The notes under the pieces were generated by a model. The model did no database searches and was not told the DNA's origin. It saw only the letters and a list, made by a program, of their open reading frames with translations. Shown here one piece after another: positions 14,865 to 22,773 of a DNA stretch of 29,069 nucleotides. The stretch's first letter is position 1, and each line of letters starts with the position of its first letter. Position numbers and translations under genes: made by a program. The stretch covers positions 1-29,069 of the forward strand of contig CAYHGX010000019.1 in NCBI GenBank assembly GCA_964356355.1, read 5' to 3'. This DNA comes from CAYHGX01 sp964356355. Lineage in GTDB: Bacteria; Patescibacteriota; Gracilibacteria; UBA1369; LOWO2-01-FULL-3.

Positions 14865-17048
14865 ATGAGTGATATTTTGCAGAATTTGAATAAGGAGCAG
14901 ATGGACGCGGTAACTCATTTTGCGGGGCCAATGCTGGTGATTGCCGGTGCAGGTAGCGGAAAAACACGCGCACTTACTGCAAGAATTGCGTACTTAATTG
15001 AGGAGCACAATGTGAGCCCCTGGAATATCTTGGCGGTAACCTTTACAAACAAGGCTGCCAATGAGATGAAAAACCGTATCGTAAAAATGCTTAATCGTGA
15101 GGGCTTTGATGCCTCTAGCGATATTAATGTAGGTACTTTTCACTCTATTTGTGTGCGGATTTTGCGTAAACAGATTCACCTCATGGATTATGAAAATGAT
15201 TTTGCAATTTACGACATGGCTGATCAGCAAATTCTAATGAAACGGGTGATGGAGCAAATGGGGTTGGATGTTAAAAAGGTTAATCCAAAGGCTGTGCTTG
15301 GACATATTTCCAATGCTAAAAATCAACTAATCGGGCCTGAGGAATTCAGCTCATATGCTGGTGACTATTTCTCACAGAAAGTTGCGGAAATATATCCCCG
15401 CTATCAGAAGGCTTTGCGCCAAAATGGAGCACTGGATTTCGATGATATAATCATGAAAACAGTGGAAATATTTAAGCAGTTTCCTGAAGTTTTGGATTAC
15501 TATCAGGAACGGTTTAAATTTATTTCAGTTGATGAGTATCAGGACACAAATAAGGCGCAGTACCTCTTGATTAAAATGCTGGGTGAAAAATATCGTAATG
15601 TATGTGTAATCGGTGATGTAGACCAAAGTATTTATAGCTGGAGAGGAGCGACAATTCGTAATATTTTGGATTTTGAGAAGGATTATCCAGAGGCGAGAGT
15701 GGTGATGTTGGAGCAAAATTATCGTTCAACTCAGGTTATTTTGGATGCGGCCAATGAGGTTATTAGTAAAAATGCTGGACGTAAAGAAAAGAATCTTTGG
15801 ACCGAGAGGGATGGTGGTGAAAAAATTCGTCACTGGCTTTGTGATAACGAGAGACATGAGGGTGAAATGATTGCTCAGGAGGTGATGAAAGGTGTCAGGG
15901 ATAGTGAATACCCAAATTATGAGGATTACGTTGTGTTGTACCGTACAAATGCGCAGTCTCGTGTGATGGAAGAGGTTTTTTTGCGCTATGGAATTCCCTA
16001 TAAACTTGTGGGCGGTATAAAGTTTTATGAGCGTAAAGAAATCAAAGATATCTTGGCCTATTTGCGAATAATTCAAAATACAAACGACTCGGTAAGTTTG
16101 CTAAGAGTAATCAATAATCCTACCAGAAAAATCGGCGCGAAAACTTTGGAATCGCTCCAGGAATTTTCGGTAAAACATAATATCTCTTTCTATAATGCGA
16201 TGCTTTTGGCTGATGAAATTGAGGATGTCCCAGAGAGTAAGGCTAAGGTATTACTCGATTTCGTAAAACTTATAAAAGAGCTTCGGGCGTTAAGTGATAA
16301 GGAAAGTGTAGCTTCAATGATTAAGTTTGTACTAGAAATGACAGGTTATAAAAAAATGCTTGATGATGGAAGTGTGGAGGGAGAGGCTAGGCTAGAAAAT
16401 GCTTCCGAGCTTATTTCGGTGGCGCAAAAATATGAAAAACTGGAGCCAAGATTGTCTTTGAGGATTTTCTTGGAAGAGGTTGCGCTCATTGCTGATGTGG
16501 ATAGCCTAGAAGAGAAGGATAATGCGGTTACATTTATGACAGTACATTCCGCAAAGGGGCTAGAATTTCACAATGTATTTATTGCAGGACTTGAAGAGGG
16601 AGTATTTCCTCATTCCAGAAGTATGCTCGATCGGCAGGAACTAGAAGAGGAACGCAGATTAATGTACGTGGCAATGACTAGAGCTATGGATAGTTTATAT
16701 CTTTTACATGCCAGATCTCGAACACTTTATGGAGAATCTCGGTCTAATGCCCCATCGCAGTTTTTGGCTGACATAAGTGCTGATTTTATCGATGCTAATT
16801 TTGGTGGACATGGTATGAGACAGCATATTTCGGTGAGCGATATTGGAGATCGGCCTGTACCTGTGGAGCTGGAAATGGGCGTGGAGGTGGATTTCGCCGT
16901 GGGTGATAAGGTTACTCATTTGGCTTTTGGTATTGGAATTGTGGTGGATATTCAGGGTGGTGTAGCCACGATTGCCTTTCAGGATCCACGAGTTGGAATA
17001 AAGAAACTTGCTCTAAGTATTGCACCGTTGAAGCGTTTAAATGTCTAA
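14865..17048 (+). CDS. pcrA: ATP-dependent 3'-5' DNA helicase, PcrA/UvrD/Rep family
   Basis: Superfamily 1A helicase for nucleotide-excision and mismatch repair and for clearing RecA or transcription complexes. The 727-residue protein is of typical length. Motifs in order: LNKEQMDAVTHFAGPMLVIA (Q motif region), GAGSGKT (28-34), TFTNKAANEMKNRI, GTFHSICVRILR, VDEYQDTN, GDVDQSIYSWRGA, LEQNYRST, VHSAKGLEFHNVFIAGLEEG and YVAMTRAMDSLYL. A C-terminal Tudor-like segment (VGDKVTHLAFGIGIVVDIQG onward) is the RNA-polymerase-binding module of PcrA. The presence of this tail favours PcrA over Rep. Downstream genes follow at 8 and 0 bases, so it probably heads an operon. Confidence 0.95.
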   Translation: MSDILQNLNKEQMDAVTHFAGPMLVIAGAGSGKTRALTARIAYLIEEHNVSPWNILAVTFTNKAANEMKNRIVKMLNREGFDASSDINVGTFHSICVRILRKQIHLMDYENDFAIYDMADQQILMKRVMEQMGLDVKKVNPKAVLGHISNAKNQLIGPEEFSSYAGDYFSQKVAEIYPRYQKALRQNGALDFDDIIMKTVEIFKQFPEVLDYYQERFKFISVDEYQDTNKAQYLLIKMLGEKYRNVCVIGDVDQSIYSWRGATIRNILDFEKDYPEARVVMLEQNYRSTQVILDAANEVISKNAGRKEKNLWTERDGGEKIRHWLCDNERHEGEMIAQEVMKGVRDSEYPNYEDYVVLYRTNAQSRVMEEVFLRYGIPYKLVGGIKFYERKEIKDILAYLRIIQNTNDSVSLLRVINNPTRKIGAKTLESLQEFSVKHNISFYNAMLLADEIEDVPESKAKVLLDFVKLIKELRALSDKESVASMIKFVLEMTGYKKMLDDGSVEGEARLENASELISVAQKYEKLEPRLSLRIFLEEVALIADVDSLEEKDNAVTFMTVHSAKGLEFHNVFIAGLEEGVFPHSRSMLDRQELEEERRLMYVAMTRAMDSLYLLHARSRTLYGESRSNAPSQFLADISADFIDANFGGHGMRQHISVSDIGDRPVPVELEMGVEVDFAVGDKVTHLAFGIGIVVDIQGGVATIAFQDPRVGIKKLALSIAPLKRLNV

Positions 17049-17056
17049 ATATTTTT

Positions 17057-17863
17057 ATGAAAATTCTTTTTGTATCTGATATTTTTGGGCGACCCGGCAG
17101 GGAAACTGTGAAGGAAATTTTGCCTAAAATTAAGGAAAAACATGGGCCCGACCTGGTAATTGCAAATGCTGAAAATTTAGCACATGGAAATGGGTTTTCT
17201 CCAGAACATATCAACGAGATGAGCCGGGCTGGAGTTGATTTTTTCACCTCTGGAAACCATGTTTGGGGAAATTTAGATGGAGTAAACAGATTGGATGATA
17301 AAGATTTTCCGGTTATTAGACCAGCGAACTTCCCGATTGACATGCATATTCCAGGAAGAGGAAGCCAAGTTATCAAAGACAAACAGGGGCGCAAATTGTT
17401 AGTTATTAATTTAATGGGACGAGTATTTATGAAGCCGGTGCTGGACTGTCCGTTTAGGGCTGCAGATAGAATTATTAAAGAACATCAGGATGAAGATTTG
17501 GCAGGAATTTTCGTGGATTTTCACGCAGAAACTACTTCAGAAAAATATGCATTGAGCTTTTATCTTGATGGAAAAGTAAGTGCAATTGTGGGGACGCATA
17601 CACATGTTCCAACAAAGGATGCTCGCATACTTACTGGGGGCACTGCTGCAATTACAGACGTGGGTATGACTGGATCGGTTGACTCAATTATTGGTGTAAA
17701 AAGGGAATTAATTATCAACCATTTCCTTAGCAATATGCCTGCAAAACATGAGCCCGAGGAAAATGGTGAAATGGTTTTCAATGCTGTGCTCGTAGAGCTT
17801 GACGATGGCAAAAATAAAGCCTTAAATATTACACATATTCAAGAATTTCTTCATTCCAAATAA
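17057..17863 (+). CDS. ymdB: TIGR00282/YmdB-family metallophosphoesterase
   Basis: A 268-residue dinuclear metallophosphoesterase of the B. subtilis YmdB family; characterised members hydrolyse 2',3'-cyclic nucleotides and affect biofilm and RNA turnover. It matches the family from KILFVSDIFGRPGRETVKEI (metal Asp) through ANAENLAHGNGFSPE (metal Asn/Glu), TSGNHVWGN (GNH motif), IFVDFHAETTSEKYA, VGTHTHVPTKDARIL and AITDVGMTGSVDSIIG. It is cytoplasmic, with no signal peptide. It lies 8 bases after pcrA, and its TAA is directly followed by the ATG of the S41 protease, so the three are likely one transcript. Confidence 0.9.
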   Translation: MKILFVSDIFGRPGRETVKEILPKIKEKHGPDLVIANAENLAHGNGFSPEHINEMSRAGVDFFTSGNHVWGNLDGVNRLDDKDFPVIRPANFPIDMHIPGRGSQVIKDKQGRKLLVINLMGRVFMKPVLDCPFRAADRIIKEHQDEDLAGIFVDFHAETTSEKYALSFYLDGKVSAIVGTHTHVPTKDARILTGGTAAITDVGMTGSVDSIIGVKRELIINHFLSNMPAKHEPEENGEMVFNAVLVELDDGKNKALNITHIQEFLHSK

Positions 17864-19111
17864 ATGCAAAATTATCAACCAACTCCCAGTAGATTTGGGC
17901 GTATAGCTACAGTATTTTTAGTTGCTCTTTTGAGCTTTGTGGGCGGATGGCAGGCGACAAGTTATGGGTACATAGGAACTCAGCCAGATGAAACTTCTAC
18001 CTCTGTAGAGAAAGTTGATCAGGCAGATGTATACAAGGATAAGCCGGACGATGTAGATATGGGCCTTTTTTGGATGATCTGGAAAGAGGTGGAGGACAAA
18101 TACGTGGACCCAACCGTGATAAACAAGTCGGATTTGGTTTATGGTGCAATTAAAGGCATGGTGGCTGCTCTAGACGACCCCTATACCACATTTATGACAC
18201 CTGATGAGAGTAGAGCCTTTTCAGATAGTTTAGAGGGTAGTTTGGTGGGAATTGGGGCGGAGATTGAGGTGCAGGATGGACTGTTACATGTAATTAGTCC
18301 GTTAAAGGGCAGTCCAGCGGAAAAGGCCGGACTGATGCCGGATGATATTATTATCAAAATAGGTGGTGAGGATACTGATGGTCTTACTTTAATTGATGCG
18401 GTGAAGAAGATTCGAGGAGAAAAGGGAACAACAGTTATGCTTACGATTTTCCGCAAGGGTATTAAAGATTCTTTCGATGTTTCAATTGTGAGAGATGATA
18501 TTGATGTAGAGAGCGTGACTACCGAGAAGCTTGATAACGGGATCGTGTATGTAAGTGTAAATCAGTTTAATGATAAGACAAATGAGCAATTCAATAAGGC
18601 AGTTTCCGATATGGTTTTGAATGAGCCCAAGGGCTTAATTGTAGATTTGCGCTTTAACGGTGGTGGATATTTGGATATTGCGGTGGAACTACTTTCCTAT
18701 TTTCTTCCGGAAAAAACCGAGTTGGTGAATATTATGGAAAGGGGCAAGGACGATAAAATGATGTATGCAAATGGCAATACTAAGCTGTTGAATGTACCTT
18801 TGGTGGTGCTGGTAAATCAGGGCAGTGCCTCTGCTTCCGAGATTTTTGCCGGGGCCGTCAAATTTAATAAACGGGGCATAATTATGGGTACAACTACATA
18901 TGGAAAAGGAAGCGTGCAGGAGGTGGAAAATTACTCAGATGGATCTAGTATGAAAATTACAATTGCAAAATGGTACATCCCAGACGGAGTGAATGTTACC
19001 AAGATTGGGTTAAAGCCGGATATTGAAGCGGAAATAAGCCAAGAGGATATCGAGAAAAAATTCGATTCTCAGAAACAAAAAGCGATAGACTATCTGGTGG
19101 GCCTTAAGTAG
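17864..19111 (+). CDS. ctpA: S41 C-terminal processing peptidase (CtpA/Prc family)
   Basis: A membrane-anchored serine protease that trims the C-termini of extracytoplasmic proteins or cell-wall hydrolases. The 415-residue protein has an N-terminal membrane helix (about 12-32), the CTP N-terminal domain, a PDZ domain (about 125-205, GIGAEIEVQDGLLHVISPLK) and the S41 core with GLIVDLRFNGGGYLD, VNQGSASASEIFAGAV (catalytic S323) and GTTTYGKGSVQ (catalytic K348). The missing-base spacing from ymdB suggests coupling. The L,D-transpeptidase or its amidase partners could be substrates, but that is inferred only from the common role of the family. Confidence 0.95.
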   Translation: MQNYQPTPSRFGRIATVFLVALLSFVGGWQATSYGYIGTQPDETSTSVEKVDQADVYKDKPDDVDMGLFWMIWKEVEDKYVDPTVINKSDLVYGAIKGMVAALDDPYTTFMTPDESRAFSDSLEGSLVGIGAEIEVQDGLLHVISPLKGSPAEKAGLMPDDIIIKIGGEDTDGLTLIDAVKKIRGEKGTTVMLTIFRKGIKDSFDVSIVRDDIDVESVTTEKLDNGIVYVSVNQFNDKTNEQFNKAVSDMVLNEPKGLIVDLRFNGGGYLDIAVELLSYFLPEKTELVNIMERGKDDKMMYANGNTKLLNVPLVVLVNQGSASASEIFAGAVKFNKRGIIMGTTTYGKGSVQEVENYSDGSSMKITIAKWYIPDGVNVTKIGLKPDIEAEISQEDIEKKFDSQKQKAIDYLVGLK

Positions 19112-19121
19112 AAGTTGCTAT

Positions 19122-19161
19122 AAAAAAGAGCCGCTCCAGATCAAAGTCTGAAACGGCTCTT
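19122..19161 (-). terminator. Rho-independent terminator after the RRM gene
   Basis: On the minus strand AAGAGCCG and CGGCTCTT (plus-strand 19154-19161 and 19126-19133) form an 8-bp stem, with an inner CAGA/TCTG pair, followed by six T (19122-19127 as A on the plus strand). It lies 11 bases past the RRM-protein stop. The plus side lacks a T-run, so for ctpA it would be weak. Confidence 0.88.
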
Positions 19162-19172
19162 GAAAGAGAAAA

Positions 19173-19433
19173 TTAATCTCTTGGAGGAAGCGGTCTAGCT
19201 TCGTTTACTGTCAAAGTACGACCTTCAAACTCTTTACCATGCCACATCTCAATAGCTTTCTGAGCAGATTCCTCATCGGCCATTTCCACGAAACCAAAAC
19301 CCTTTGAACGGCCGGTCATGCGGTCAGTGATAATTTTAGCTGAAAGTACTTCACCCGCGTCAGCGAATGCAGCAGCTAGAGCTTCTTCGGTAGTTTTGTA
19401 TGGAATACCACCAACATATAATTTTGTACTCAT
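19173..19433 (-). CDS. Small RNA-binding protein with a single RRM domain
   Basis: An 86-residue protein made almost wholly of one RNA-recognition motif: RNP2 as KLYVGGI (residues 4-10), RNP1 as KGFGFVEM (about 44-51), the ESAQKAIEMWHGKEFEGRTL helix-strand and a short acidic/proline tail. Such proteins in cyanobacteria and other bacteria act in RNA folding, transport or cold adaptation; no target can be inferred here. It stands alone with a near-consensus promoter (TTGACA-N16-TATACT) and a strong terminator, which suggests high expression. Confidence 0.93.
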   Translation of the reverse strand: MSTKLYVGGIPYKTTEEALAAAFADAGEVLSAKIITDRMTGRSKGFGFVEMADEESAQKAIEMWHGKEFEGRTLTVNEARPLPPRD

Positions 19434-19457
19434 GTTTGAGATTATAAAATTGCGCTA

Positions 19458-19485
19458 AGTATAGGTGAAAAAACGGAAATGTCAA
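19458..19485 (-). promoter_or_regulatory. Strong promoter of the RRM-protein gene
   Basis: On the minus strand TTGACA (19480-19485) and TATACT (19458-19463) are 16 bases apart, giving a leader of about 18-20 bases before ATG 19433. A second TATAAT lies only 7 bases before the ATG but has no matching -35 box. Confidence 0.75.
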
Positions 19486-19502
19486 TCGATTTTTCGCAGT
19501 CA

Positions 19503-20014
19503 CTAGCAAAGATCTAATACTTTGCTAAGTAAAAGTGGGAATTCCGAATAACCGTCTGAAGACTCGAGGTGGCCGCCATTCGTAATAATAATGGCTTCTG
19601 TATTGAGGTTTTTAGCCAGCTCGCTGGCTGTTTCCATCTTCACGTAGGGATCATTATCGCCGTGGAAGACAAGAGCATATTTGGTATTGGCTCTAATCCT
19701 TTCCCAGTCAAACTTCTGGGCAAATGTAGTCATTCCGGAATCAAATTTGTTTCCTGGCAGTCCGCCGAATCCAGCAACAGATACAAAGCATTTAACTTTG
19801 TTCTTTTCAACTAAGTTTAATCCAAAAAGAGTGCCCAAACTATGACCAATAANNNNNNNNNNNNNNNNNNNNNNNNNNNNNNNNNNNNNNNNNNNNNNNN
19901 NNNNNNNNNNNNNNNNNNNNNNNNNNNNNNNNNNNNNNNNNNNNNNNNNNNNCAAGGAAACCAATTTTCCTGATCATTTTCGTTGACGCCGTGGAAGATT
20001 AAGATGTTTGTCAT
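19503..20014 (-). CDS. RBBP9/YdeN-like alpha/beta hydrolase, interrupted by an assembly gap
   Basis: A putative serine hydrolase of about 170 residues. The visible N-terminus, MTNILIFHGVNENDQENWFP, has the HG oxyanion turn and the ENWFP block typical of RBBP9/YdeN proteins. After the N-run the nucleophile elbow GHSLG, then ALVFHGDNDPYVKMETASEL with the acid Asp, and NGGHLESSDGYSEFP with the catalytic His complete the triad. The two sides of the gap are not in one frame as written. Because the 100 N are a placeholder of unknown length, that is an assembly matter and not evidence of a frameshift. Substrate unknown. Confidence 0.82.
19853..19952. other. Assembly gap (100 N)
   Basis: A run of exactly 100 N, the conventional placeholder for a scaffold gap of unknown size, inside the hydrolase gene. 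Confidence 0.99.
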
Positions 20015-20051
20015 GTTGTGATATATTGACTAGGATCAATTTACTATAGAT

Positions 20052-20975
20052 ATGTCTAAGAAAAAAACAGTTGTTGAGCTAACTTTCTGGCCCGTGGTGA
20101 TTCGAATACTGCTAATGTCTTTACTGTTTGCGGTATATTTCTTTGTGCATCGTAATTTTATTGTGACCCACTTTGCCCTTCACCTTGGCGTAACTGATGG
20201 ATTTTTGGTATTGGCTCCTTCTATTTTAATGGTCTTTTTTATGTTGATGTACTGGGATAGACTTGAGAAATTTAATCGATACGAAACTAAATTATCAATA
20301 CGATTGGGATTTTTTGCAGTGAGTATCTTTTTCTTATTTTTCCCCTTTAGCTTTTGGTACCATTTGTCAGTACCCTCTGTCGCATTTTTAAAAGAATCAA
20401 TTACTCAGGGCCTGGCAAAATTCTTTTTGTTTCTCGCTATTTTTGGGTGGAAATTCTTCCAAGAATTTAAAAAACAGATCCTAATGATGCTGCTATTAAT
20501 TATGACATTTGTCCTTTCTCCGGTGGCACTGGATACACTATGGGAACCAGCTTCTAGGCTTACAATTCTTTCATTTGAGATAATCTCCAAAGTGCTTGGT
20601 ATTACCTATACTATTGGACCGCAGCCATATACTATCAGCGTTGAAAATTTCAGAGTACTTATAGGATCAGGATGTGCTGGCATAAATTCTTTTCTAGCAT
20701 TTATCAGCCTTTTTCTAGCATATATTTTAATGCTCAAAGATAGAGGAATGAAATTAATTCACCCGGGAGTAGAAATAGCCTTTATTCTAGGTGGAATAAC
20801 TATTTTTTTACTTAACGGACTAAGAATTGCTTCGATTTTATATATTGGTGCAAACTATTCACAAGAGTTTGCTATCAATACCTTTCATAGTTATATCGGA
20901 AGCGTTTTGCTGATGCTCTTTATATTTGTCTATTTCAAAATTGCCCATCCTTTTATTACGGAAAAACGAACTTAA
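20052..20975 (+). CDS. Exosortase/archaeosortase-family transpeptidase
   Basis: A membrane cysteine protease/transpeptidase that processes proteins carrying PEP-CTERM-like C-terminal signals. The 307-residue protein has about eight hydrophobic segments. The family triad is present: C208 in IGSGCAGINSF, R258 in LLNGLRIASI and H279 in NTFHSYIGS. The N-terminal half (residues 15-180) holds further membrane helices of unclear role. It is a single gene between a minus-strand hydrolase and TspO. A likely target, the LamG protein with a VPEF tail, lies 4.4 kb downstream. The subfamily cannot be assigned from sequence alone; membership of the superfamily is clear from the triad. Confidence 0.92.
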   Translation: MSKKKTVVELTFWPVVIRILLMSLLFAVYFFVHRNFIVTHFALHLGVTDGFLVLAPSILMVFFMLMYWDRLEKFNRYETKLSIRLGFFAVSIFFLFFPFSFWYHLSVPSVAFLKESITQGLAKFFLFLAIFGWKFFQEFKKQILMMLLLIMTFVLSPVALDTLWEPASRLTILSFEIISKVLGITYTIGPQPYTISVENFRVLIGSGCAGINSFLAFISLFLAYILMLKDRGMKLIHPGVEIAFILGGITIFLLNGLRIASILYIGANYSQEFAINTFHSYIGSVLLMLFIFVYFKIAHPFITEKRT

Positions 20976-21016
20976 GCCCCTGTTGCGAGCTGAACTTCTT
21001 TGCTATAGCACATATT

Positions 21017-21406
21017 CTAGATATTTAAATATGTGAGGGTAAGCTGTAAAACTGTGGCGAATGAGACCCAGAGTAGATAAGGGATTTGAATGTAAGTGAT
21101 CCACCGTAAATGAGGATATATTGCGACCATTGCCCAGATTAGTGTGCTTAAAACGAGCAAAATATCAACTGCTGCTAAGAGATTGCTTTGTAAACCAAAC
21201 TGAATTGGAGTGAATGCAAAATTGAAAATCAGGTTGAGGATAAAGGGCAGAGCTACAATGAATTTAATCTGCTTTTTGATTAGCATAAAGAAGACTTTGC
21301 CAAAAGAAACTCCAATGAGAACATATAAAAATGTCCAAACTGGACCAAAAAGCCAGGCTGGGGGGGCCCAAAGTGGTTTGATTAGCTGTGAGTACCAGTT
21401 GTAGGT
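21017..21406 (-). CDS. tspO: TspO/MBR family membrane protein, start lost in the assembly gap
   Basis: A five-helix membrane protein that binds tetrapyrroles and other hydrophobic ligands, linked in bacteria to stress and porphyrin handling. The frame continues past the ATG at 21286 to the gap at 21407 and includes the family's best-conserved block: TYNWYSQLIKPLWAPP, then AWLFGPVWTFLYVLIGVS. The C-terminal part has FNFAFTPIQFGLQS, PHLRWITYIQIPYLLWVSFA and a final TLTYLNI. 129 residues are visible, and the first 20-30 lie in or beyond the gap. It is convergent with the exosortase gene 41 bases away. Confidence 0.9.
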   Translation of the reverse strand, partial: TYNWYSQLIKPLWAPPAWLFGPVWTFLYVLIGVSFGKVFFMLIKKQIKFIVALPFILNLIFNFAFTPIQFGLQSNLLAAVDILLVLSTLIWAMVAIYPHLRWITYIQIPYLLWVSFATVLQLTLTYLNI

Positions 21407-21506
21407 NNNNNNNNNNNNNNNNNNNNNNNNNNNNNNNNNNNNNNNNNNNNNNNNNNNNNNNNNNNNNNNNNNNNNNNNNNNNNNNNNNNNNNNNNNNNNN
21501 NNNNNN
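21407..21506. other. Assembly gap (100 N)
   Basis: A run of exactly 100 N. It removes the 5' end of tspO and any promoter, and it starts 7 bases from the 3' end of the tRNA gene. Confidence 0.99.
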
Positions 21507-21513
21507 TTTTGGC

Positions 21514-21606
21514 TGGCGGAGAGGGAGGGATTCGAACCCTCGCTAGGAATGAATTCCTACTACAGGATTAGCAATCCCGCCTCTTCAGCCTCTTGAGTAC
21601 CTCTCC
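21514..21606 (-). tRNA. tRNA-Ser (anticodon GCU), CCA encoded
   Basis: A class II tRNA on the minus strand. The acceptor stem is GGAGAGG (from 21606) with CCTCTCC (21518-21524), then discriminator G (21517) and encoded CCA (21514-21516). The anticodon arm is GGGATT-GCT-AATCC, anticodon GCT, reading AGC/AGU serine codons. A long variable arm (TAGGAATTCATTCCTA) and a T arm, GAGGGTTCGAATCCCTC, confirm tRNA-Ser. At 93 bases with CCA the length fits. Confidence 0.97.
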
Positions 21607-21654
21607 GCATTGTCAATAAAGCCATCACAATATAGGCAAAAGGAGTGGCTAAGT

Positions 21655-22773
21655 CTAGACGATTTTATTATCTACTCCAATCGCCTCAGAGATCTTTTTG
21701 TAACCATCTTTCTTAATTAACTCAGTAAGTCCCCTGTTGATTTCACCAATAAGCTGTGGCCCCTGGAAAATCATGCCAGTGATGAGCTGAATAAGGGATG
21801 CTCCCAGTCGTATTTTGCGATAAGCATCTTCAGCACTAAAGACACCTCCACAACCAATAATTACATACTTGCCCTGGCTCACTTGATATAGGTTTTTTAT
21901 CATTCCATCAGATAAATCACTAACAGGCTTGCCACTTATTCCACCTCTTTCGGGAAAATCCTTATCTAGAATGTTGTCTTTAAATAGGCTGCGATCCTTA
22001 GTGAGATTTGTGCAGATGAATCCGGTTATTGGGAATTTCGCTGTAACAGCTAATATTTCTGAAAGTTGAGACTTACTTAAATCGGGAGAAAGTTTGATGA
22101 ATATTGGCCGAGTGATTCCTTCCTTGGCAATGGCAGTTAGCAGTTTTTCCAGCCTTGGACCATCGGTGAACGGTTGGCCGCCGAAGGCGTTGGGACAACT
22201 AATATTAATAGTGATGTAGTTACCAAGATTTTTGAGTAGTCGGAAAGAGGAAACGTAGTCCTGGATTCCCTTTTCGGTGTCCGCCGTTTCTGCGCAATTA
22301 GTTTTTGCGATACTAATGCCAAGTGGAATTTTCAACTTTTTGTGAGAGAGCCTTTTTGATATCGCTTCGGCTCCATCATTCATGAGGCCGTAGTTTACAA
22401 CTAATCCTTTGGATTTTTTCAAACGCCACAACCGTGGTTTCTCATTTCCTTTACAGGGAAAAGCGCTAACAGATCCCATCTCTTCGAATCCAAATCCCAC
22501 AGCTGGTAAGATATCGATGATTTGGCCGTTTTTATCAAATCCTGCTGCTAATCCAATCGGATTTTCGAAAGTAATACCGGCAATTTCCTGCCGGAGGTCG
22601 CTATTTTGGTAATTAAAAATTTTCTCCGTAATGAACCTGCTGGCCCCATATCTACCTAAAATTGAGCCGAAGCGAAGAAACTCATCATGAATTTTTTCCG
22701 GATCAATCAGGAAAAGTAGCGGTTTTACACACTTTCGATATAAGAAGCCTAATATCTTTGGTTTTATCTTCAT
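21655..22773 (-). CDS. pyrD: Dihydroorotate dehydrogenase, class-2-like, with catalytic Cys
   Basis: Oxidises dihydroorotate to orotate in pyrimidine synthesis using FMN. The start is set at 22773 because its ATG overlaps the TGA of the upstream gene (ATGA). The 372-residue protein has the class 2 N-terminal extension (IDPEKIHDEFLRFGSIL, about 23-39), NPIGLAAGFDKNG (71-83), GFGFEEMGSVSAFPCKGN and the Asn pair in VVNYGLMNDGA, and FMN-binding GGISGKPVSDLSDG and IIGCGGVFSAEDAYRKI. The base is unusual: class 2 enzymes have a Ser in NxSSPN, whereas here ISCPNAFGG places C193 there, as in class 1 enzymes. Probably membrane-associated and quinone-linked, but the electron acceptor is uncertain. Confidence 0.92.
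   Translation of the reverse strand: MKIKPKILGFLYRKCVKPLLFLIDPEKIHDEFLRFGSILGRYGASRFITEKIFNYQNSDLRQEIAGITFENPIGLAAGFDKNGQIIDILPAVGFGFEEMGSVSAFPCKGNEKPRLWRLKKSKGLVVNYGLMNDGAEAISKRLSHKKLKIPLGISIAKTNCAETADTEKGIQDYVSSFRLLKNLGNYITINISCPNAFGGQPFTDGPRLEKLLTAIAKEGITRPIFIKLSPDLSKSQLSEILAVTAKFPITGFICTNLTKDRSLFKDNILDKDFPERGGISGKPVSDLSDGMIKNLYQVSQGKYVIIGCGGVFSAEDAYRKIRLGASLIQLITGMIFQGPQLIGEINRGLTELIKKDGYKKISEAIGVDNKIV

Noticed and set aside
19503..20014. Frameshift in the RBBP9-like hydrolase
   Set aside because: The two parts differ in frame only across 100 placeholder N of unknown true length.
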